Of a stretch of DNA of 26,039 bases, positions 21,743-26,039 are shown in pieces. The DNA comes from VGPE01 sp031431395 (GTDB lineage: Bacteria; Chloroflexota; Limnocylindria; Limnocylindrales; CSP1-4), in the NCBI GenBank assembly GCA_031431395.1, contig JANPDJ010000149.1, positions 1 through 26,039 of the forward strand, written 5' to 3'. Both the position numbers and the translations under genes were made by a program. How positions within the stretch are numbered: the stretch's first letter is position 1; every line of letters starts with the position of its first letter. The notes beneath the pieces are model-generated. The model was not told the DNA's origin and did no database searches. It saw only the letters and a list, made by a program, of their open reading frames with translations.

Positions 21743-23236
21743 TCAGGACGGCGCGGACGGCGGCGTGACCGCGGTAGGCGACCCGGGCGCGCTCGCCGAC
21801 GCGGGCGTGGACGGCGATGCGGACGCCCGGCGCACGCTCACGAGATCGTCGAGCAATCGCCCGAATTCGCGTTCGAAGTCCACGTAGCGGTCCGATCGAC
21901 CCACGATCCGCATCTCGCCATCGGCCGTGATCCGGGCCCAGGCGCGCCGGCGCGGCAGGTAGAACGTGATGAGCAGGCCGGCCAGGAGCGACCCGAACGC
22001 CAGCCAGACGATCCCCACCCCCGGATCCTGCTTGGCGATCAGGAGCGAATAGGCCCCCACGCTCGTCAGCGTCACCGTGAAGTCCAGGTCGGGCGAACCC
22101 GCCGTCTCGCCTGGGCCCACCGCCAGTGGGAACAGCTCTCTCACGGCCGGTGTCCCGTCGGGGTTCGTGCCGGTCACCTGGTACGGGAAGACGCCCAGCA
22201 CCGCCGTTCCGTCGGATGCCTTGTCGAGGTACATCTCGATCCCCACGTCGCGGCTCGGGACGCCCATCCTGGCGAACGGCAGCCCGCCGGCCTGATCGGT
22301 CATGGAGACACCGCCGGAGAACAGGAGAGCGCCGGTCGTGTCGCGGATCTCGACGAAGGGAGCGGGCCCGAACCCATTCTGGTGGAACGTGAACCCGGCG
22401 ATCGTGAGCGGGTCGTTGACGTGGATCGTCTTGCGGCCGATCTCGCGGCCACCCTGATAGACGGCGAGATCCGTGGAGAAGTCCTCGAACGATCCGTCGG
22501 GCCGCGTGGGCGCGGAGAAGCCCAGGTTCTTGACGATCAGGAGGCCCGGAGTCCCGATGGGCTGGACGGTGGACGTCTCACCCGCGTTCACGACGATCGG
22601 CGCCTCGAACCCGAAGCGGCTGGTGACCGCCGCGGCGATCAGGAACAGGATCAGGCCGAGGTGCGTGAGCAGGGTTGCGAGCTTCGTGTACTGATGGCGA
22701 TCGCCGTACACGTACGCAACTCCGCCGGCATGCGCCTCGCGCACACGGAACCGGTGCCGCCGCAGCATCGCGCCGACGTCGTCAGGAGCCAGCCCGGTCA
22801 CCGCGGCCCGATCCGGCAGGCGAGGATCGAAGAACGGCTCCGGCTGCACCACGCGGATATCGGTCGCCTGGCGCCATAGCCGCGGCGTGCGGTTCAGCGT
22901 GCAGGCGACGATCGAGATCAGCAGCACCACGAGTCCAAGGCTGAACCACCAGGAGCTGAACACGCTGAAGACCTGCAGGCGCTCCAGGAGGTCCACGCCG
23001 CTCGTGCCGAACGCGGGGTCGTAGCGCTGGTGGAGCAGCGCCATTTGCTCGTCGTACGCGCTCGCCGACCGGGATGCGAAGCCGGGCAGCTGGCGAATGG
23101 TCATGCCCACCGCAGCTTCCATCCCGAGCAGGATGATCTGGAGCACCGCGAAATTGACCGAGGTCAGCAGGCCCCAGATCCCGGCACCCAGGCGAGCGAG
23201 CGGGTTCGGCCGGGAAATCCGCGACGAACGGGGCAC
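21743..23236 (-). CDS. resB: ResB-like cytochrome c biogenesis protein
   Basis: A 497-residue membrane protein of the ResB/Ccs1 family, which with ResC/CcsA delivers and attaches haem to apocytochrome c outside the membrane (system II). It has the expected four membrane spans: one near 20-45 (LLTSVNFAVLQIILLGMEAAVG), one near 93-113 (WWFSLGLVVLLISIVACTLN), one near 185-205 (LLTHLGLILFLIAAAV), and one near 425-450 after a large external domain (VWLAFGSLLAGLLITFYL). The conserved histidine in THLG and the segment NDPLTIAGFTFHQNGFGP are typical. The start is GTG at 23236, without a clear ribosome-binding site. A Ser/Ala/Pro-rich tail ends the protein. The partner resC/ccsA is not visible here. 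It sits 44 nt after the cystathionine gamma-synthase-family gene and 12 nt before the regulator. Confidence 0.9.
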   Translation of the reverse strand: MPRSSRISRPNPLARLGAGIWGLLTSVNFAVLQIILLGMEAAVGMTIRQLPGFASRSASAYDEQMALLHQRYDPAFGTSGVDLLERLQVFSVFSSWWFSLGLVVLLISIVACTLNRTPRLWRQATDIRVVQPEPFFDPRLPDRAAVTGLAPDDVGAMLRRHRFRVREAHAGGVAYVYGDRHQYTKLATLLTHLGLILFLIAAAVTSRFGFEAPIVVNAGETSTVQPIGTPGLLIVKNLGFSAPTRPDGSFEDFSTDLAVYQGGREIGRKTIHVNDPLTIAGFTFHQNGFGPAPFVEIRDTTGALLFSGGVSMTDQAGGLPFARMGVPSRDVGIEMYLDKASDGTAVLGVFPYQVTGTNPDGTPAVRELFPLAVGPGETAGSPDLDFTVTLTSVGAYSLLIAKQDPGVGIVWLAFGSLLAGLLITFYLPRRRAWARITADGEMRIVGRSDRYVDFEREFGRLLDDLVSVRRASASPSTPASASAPGSPTAVTPPSAPS

Positions 23237-23280
23237 GGGACCGACGTCGGCGACGGTGGTGGCGATCCCGGGCCTCCCGA

Positions 23281-24597
23281 TCAGATGGACGGGTCGACGG
23301 GGACCGGCCGCGCGCCCGCTCGGCCGGGCAGCCCAGCGGCGTTGCGGGCCGCCTGGAGCGCGGTGGCGAAGTCGGCCTCGAGATCGTCGGCATCTTCGAG
23401 GCCCACCGAGCAGCGAAGGAGGCCCGGGGCGATGCCCGCGTCCGCAAGCGCCGCGTCGTCAAGCTGGCGATGCGTGGTCCGCGGCGGGTGCACGACGATC
23501 GTGTGGATGCTGCCCAGCGATGCGGTTAGAACGGGGATCGTGAGGGCGTCCACGAACGCGGTGGCAGCGGCGCGACCGTCGCCGGGCGGGCGGCCGTCGC
23601 CGGGCGCGCCACCGTGGCCGGACGTGCCTCCCGCCAGCTCGAACGCGAACATCCCGCCGCCCAGCGGGAACTGGCGGGCAGCGACCTCACGCTGGGGATG
23701 CGAGGCCAGGCCCGGGTAGAAGACGCGGGCCACGCCCGGTTGCGACTCGAGCCAGCGGGCCAGGCGCCCGGCCGTCTCAGAGTGGCGTCGCATGCGGATC
23801 TCCAGGGTGGGCAGGCCGCGCAGGACCAGGAACGATGAGAACGGGGCGAGGGTCGCGCCCGTGTCCGTCTGGACCTTCCGGACCGCGGCGATCCGCTCTC
23901 GTGACCCGGCGACGATCCCCGCGAGGACGTCGCTGTGGCCGGAGAGGTATTTCGTGGCCGATTCCACGACCAGGTCCGCACCCAGCTCGATGGGCCGGCA
24001 GAGGTACGGCGACGCGAACGTGTTGTCCACGACCGCAAGGGCGCCGTGGCGATGCGCGAGAGCGCCCAGGGCGGCGATGTCGGCGACGGAGATCGTGGGG
24101 TTGGAGATGGACTCCAGGTAGAGGACCCGGACGGCTGACGAGCGGAGGGCCGCGTCCACGGCGTCGAGGTCCGTCACGTCCACGAAGTCCACCTGGACGC
24201 CGAACCGCCCCAGGACCGATGTCATGAGCGACCGCGTGGTCCCATAGATGCTCCGCGTCGCCACGATCCGGTCGCGGGCCGAGACGAGCGACAGCAGCGC
24301 CGCGTGAATGGCCGCCATGCCGCTGGCGAGCACGTACGCCGCCTCGGCTCCCTCCAACTCGGCAATCGCATCTGCCAGGGCGGTCCCGGTGGGATTGTCG
24401 ATCCGCCCGTACGCATACCCCGGCCGCCCGCCGGTGACGACGTCGGCCAGCTCCTCCGAGTCGGCGGAGGAGAACGTGACGGCCTGGTAGATGGGCACCG
24501 AATCGGGCCGCTGGTCCACCGCCGGCGGCGTCGTCGCGGCGCGGACGGCCCGCGTGGAGAAGCCGCGTTTCCGCGAGGGGCCGGGGTCGTGCGCCAC
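23281..24597 (-). CDS. PLP-dependent trans-sulfuration enzyme (cystathionine gamma-synthase family)
   Basis: A 438-residue Cys/Met-metabolism PLP enzyme. Early landmarks are PIYQAVTF (35-42) and YGRIDNPT (63-70). The phosphate-binding SGMAAI is at 92-97, the PLP-ring aspartate is D191 in VVDNTFASP, and the Schiff-base lysine is K216 in ESATKYLSGHSD. LRCSVGLED near the C-terminus binds the substrate carboxylate. The motifs do not separate cystathionine gamma-synthase, cystathionine gamma-lyase, O-acetylhomoserine sulfhydrylase or methionine gamma-lyase, so I give no symbol. An extra Gly-rich loop at 322-345 (GGTSGHGGAPGDGR repeated in part) is not usual. The start is GTG at 24597, with no clear ribosome-binding site; a TAGCAT about 7 nt upstream suggests a leaderless message. 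It is first in the leftward run leading to resB. Confidence 0.9.
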   Translation of the reverse strand: MAHDPGPSRKRGFSTRAVRAATTPPAVDQRPDSVPIYQAVTFSSADSEELADVVTGGRPGYAYGRIDNPTGTALADAIAELEGAEAAYVLASGMAAIHAALLSLVSARDRIVATRSIYGTTRSLMTSVLGRFGVQVDFVDVTDLDAVDAALRSSAVRVLYLESISNPTISVADIAALGALAHRHGALAVVDNTFASPYLCRPIELGADLVVESATKYLSGHSDVLAGIVAGSRERIAAVRKVQTDTGATLAPFSSFLVLRGLPTLEIRMRRHSETAGRLARWLESQPGVARVFYPGLASHPQREVAARQFPLGGGMFAFELAGGTSGHGGAPGDGRPPGDGRAAATAFVDALTIPVLTASLGSIHTIVVHPPRTTHRQLDDAALADAGIAPGLLRCSVGLEDADDLEADFATALQAARNAAGLPGRAGARPVPVDPSI

Positions 24598-24752
24598 GGC
24601 CGAATGCTACAACGGCCCGGATCACCGGCTGTTCGGGCCGAATCGGCGAACCGCGACCGAGGCATGCCGTCGGCAACACCAGGTTCCCTCGGCCGTCGGG
24701 GGGCGAATCGGCGGGGAGCGCCAATCGCTTCGCGGCGCGTATCCTGCCCGGC

Positions 24753-26039
24753 GTGTCGAAGCCACCACTCCACGTCCTCTTCGTTGCCCGCTGGTACCCC
24801 TCGCACGATCAGCCGGGCCGCGGCACCTTCGTAGCCGACCTGGCGGCTGCCCTCAGTGCCACCAGTCTGGCCCGCGTGACTGTCGCCTCCTTCGACCCAA
24901 CGCATGTTCGTGGCGTCGCCGATACGCGCAGTGAGCGGGCACGGGAGGCCGAGTCCGTGCTGGCGGATGCCGTGGTCCAGGTGGACACCCTCCAAGCGCC
25001 CTTCTCGTGGGGCGCACGGGACATCCCGGTTGCGCGACTGCCGGTCATCCTCGACGGCGACCGCCGTCGCCCATCGGATCTCGCCGACGCGCACGCGGGA
25101 CCGCTGCTGGCGTTTGCCCGGGCGCTCGGCGCAAGGCGACGGATCGACGTGATCCACGCGCACACCGGCCTGCCGGACGGGATCGCAGCCCTGCGCGTCG
25201 CCGACGAGCTGGACCTGCCGCTGCTCGTCACGGAGCACGCCTCCACCACTGCGGACGACCTCGTGGACGACGAGGCCCGGGCGCTGTACCGGCGTCTCGT
25301 CGCGCCGCCCCGACGGGTCGTCGCCGTATCGCGGGCACTGGCGCACGATGTCGCGCGAGCCCTGGGCGTCGGCGAGAACGTGATCGACGTGCTGCCGAAC
25401 GCCGTGCCCGTGGACGACTTCCCGATGGGAGCCACGGCCGGCCGCCACGAGAACGAGCTCCTGTACGTGGGGTCGCGCAAGGCGAGCAAGGGCATCGAGA
25501 CCCTGTTGCGGGCGTTCGCGGACGTGCGATCGCATCGGCCCGAGATCCGGCTGCGCCTGATCGGCTCCCCGGGCCCTGCCGCCGACGAGGCGCGCTGGCA
25601 GGCGCTGGCTGGAAGCCTGGGCGTGGCCGAGGCCGTGACCTTCGAACCGGCAGCCCCGCGCGATGAGGTGGCGGCGGCCATGCGACGGGCCGGCCTGTTC
25701 GTCCACCCCAGCCCGCACGAGACGTTCGGCATGGTGGCAGCCGAAGCGCTTGCATCCGGGCTCCCGGTGGCGGCCACGCCATCCGGGGGAGTGGACGAGA
25801 TCGTGGGCCGGGACGGACAGTTCGGCGCGATGGCCACGTCCACGGCCGCGCCGGCGCTGGCCGACGCGATCGACCGGGCGCTTGCCGTTTCATCGCGGGT
25901 GGACCGGGCTGCGATGCGGGCACACGTGGACTCACGGTACGCCGCGCCGGCCGTTGCCCGCCGGGCAATCGAAGCGTACGAGGCGGTCGCGGCGCAGACG
26001 CGCGCGCTCCCCCGGCAGGGACGTGCCGCTCCCGTGGAG
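24753..26039 (+). CDS. GT4-family glycosyltransferase, 3' truncated by window edge
   Basis: The frame is open from GTG 24753 to the last base, 429 codons with no stop seen. It has the GT-B layout of family 4. The N-terminal domain begins PLHVLFVARWYPSHDQPGRGTF, with IDVIHAHTGLPDG and LVTEHAS further on. A linker carries VVAVSRALAHDV and VLPNAVPVDDF. The C-terminal nucleotide-sugar domain has ELLYVGSRKASKGIETLL and the donor-binding segment HPSPHETFGMVAAEALASGLPV. GT4 enzymes build exopolysaccharide, lipoglycans or small glycosides. TATCCT lies 7 nt before the GTG and no ribosome-binding site is visible, so it may be leaderless. It is divergent from the trans-sulfuration gene (155 nt). The acceptor is unknown. 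Confidence 0.9.
   Translation, partial: MSKPPLHVLFVARWYPSHDQPGRGTFVADLAAALSATSLARVTVASFDPTHVRGVADTRSERAREAESVLADAVVQVDTLQAPFSWGARDIPVARLPVILDGDRRRPSDLADAHAGPLLAFARALGARRRIDVIHAHTGLPDGIAALRVADELDLPLLVTEHASTTADDLVDDEARALYRRLVAPPRRVVAVSRALAHDVARALGVGENVIDVLPNAVPVDDFPMGATAGRHENELLYVGSRKASKGIETLLRAFADVRSHRPEIRLRLIGSPGPAADEARWQALAGSLGVAEAVTFEPAAPRDEVAAAMRRAGLFVHPSPHETFGMVAAEALASGLPVAATPSGGVDEIVGRDGQFGAMATSTAAPALADAIDRALAVSSRVDRAAMRAHVDSRYAAPAVARRAIEAYEAVAAQTRALPRQGRAAPVE

Noticed and set aside
20430..21887. Long plus-strand open frame (485 codons) opposite the PucR-type gene
   Set aside because: It is antisense to a gene with a clear HTH_30 domain, and its product is an Arg/Ser/Pro-rich sequence with no recognisable motif, as expected in GC-rich DNA.
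21176..22879. Long plus-strand open frame (567 codons) opposite pucR-type and resB genes
   Set aside because: It spans two real genes on the other strand and its translation is Arg/Gly/His/Asp-rich without any domain.
1..26039. CRISPR arrays, tRNA/rRNA genes, insertion sequences, phage or plasmid genes
   Set aside because: No regularly spaced repeats, no cloverleaf or rRNA sequence and no transposase, integrase or replication protein was recognised on either strand.

Overview
The window is about 26 kb of very GC-rich DNA (estimated by eye at 65-70% G+C), densely coded, with many GTG starts and 4-nt start/stop overlaps. It reads like a chromosome segment of a monoderm, free-living, light-exposed bacterium. 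A heliorhodopsin (a family largely confined to monoderms), a paired type I and type III glutamine synthetase, and an actinobacterial/Chloroflexota-like ECF sigma/fatty-acid cluster suggest Chloroflexota (Limnocylindria-like) or a relative of Actinomycetota. The phylum is inference. I see no rRNA, tRNA, insertion sequence, phage gene or CRISPR array.

Layout. (1) 1-3702: the 3' end of a DUF2867-type gene and a membrane protein point rightward. Facing them is a two-gene leftward unit, heliorhodopsin then a DICT-domain protein. A small FAS1 (fasciclin) gene is divergent from the heliorhodopsin. (2) 3908-6372: a 2-keto-4-pentenoate hydratase-family gene and an M81/MlrC metallopeptidase converge on a pair of identical small hairpins. 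(3) 6468-11327: an SDR gene is divergent from a rightward, tightly coupled unit of SRPBCC protein, FAD amine-oxidase-like protein, DUF1365 protein and CFA-type fatty-acid methyltransferase. (4) 11335-14826: a leftward unit of ECF sigma factor, possible small ORF, free-standing B12-binding photoreceptor-like protein, class I photolyase and a small PH-like protein. (5) 14982-16250: an MFS exporter. (6) 16338-21730: PucR-type regulator, glnA (GSI) and glnN (GSIII), all leftward. (7) 21743-26039: ResB, a cystathionine gamma-synthase-family enzyme, and a truncated GT4 glycosyltransferase.

The main story is a light and photo-oxidative stress island. Two chemically different light sensors (retinal heliorhodopsin; a cobalamin-binding protein carrying the CarH-type Wx9EH motif but no DNA-binding domain) sit within 11 kb. 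With them are an ECF sigma factor, a photolyase and a lipid-modification trio (FAD protein, DUF1365, CFA) of the kind known beside sigK in Mycobacterium and in singlet-oxygen regulons. The cobalamin protein lies just downstream of the sigma gene, where an anti-sigma factor is usually encoded. My leading hypothesis is that it is a B12-based light-responsive partner of this sigma factor. The second is that the DICT-domain protein transduces the heliorhodopsin signal. The glutamine synthetases and the photolyase are also notable because both enzyme types have been reported to be modulated by heliorhodopsins elsewhere.
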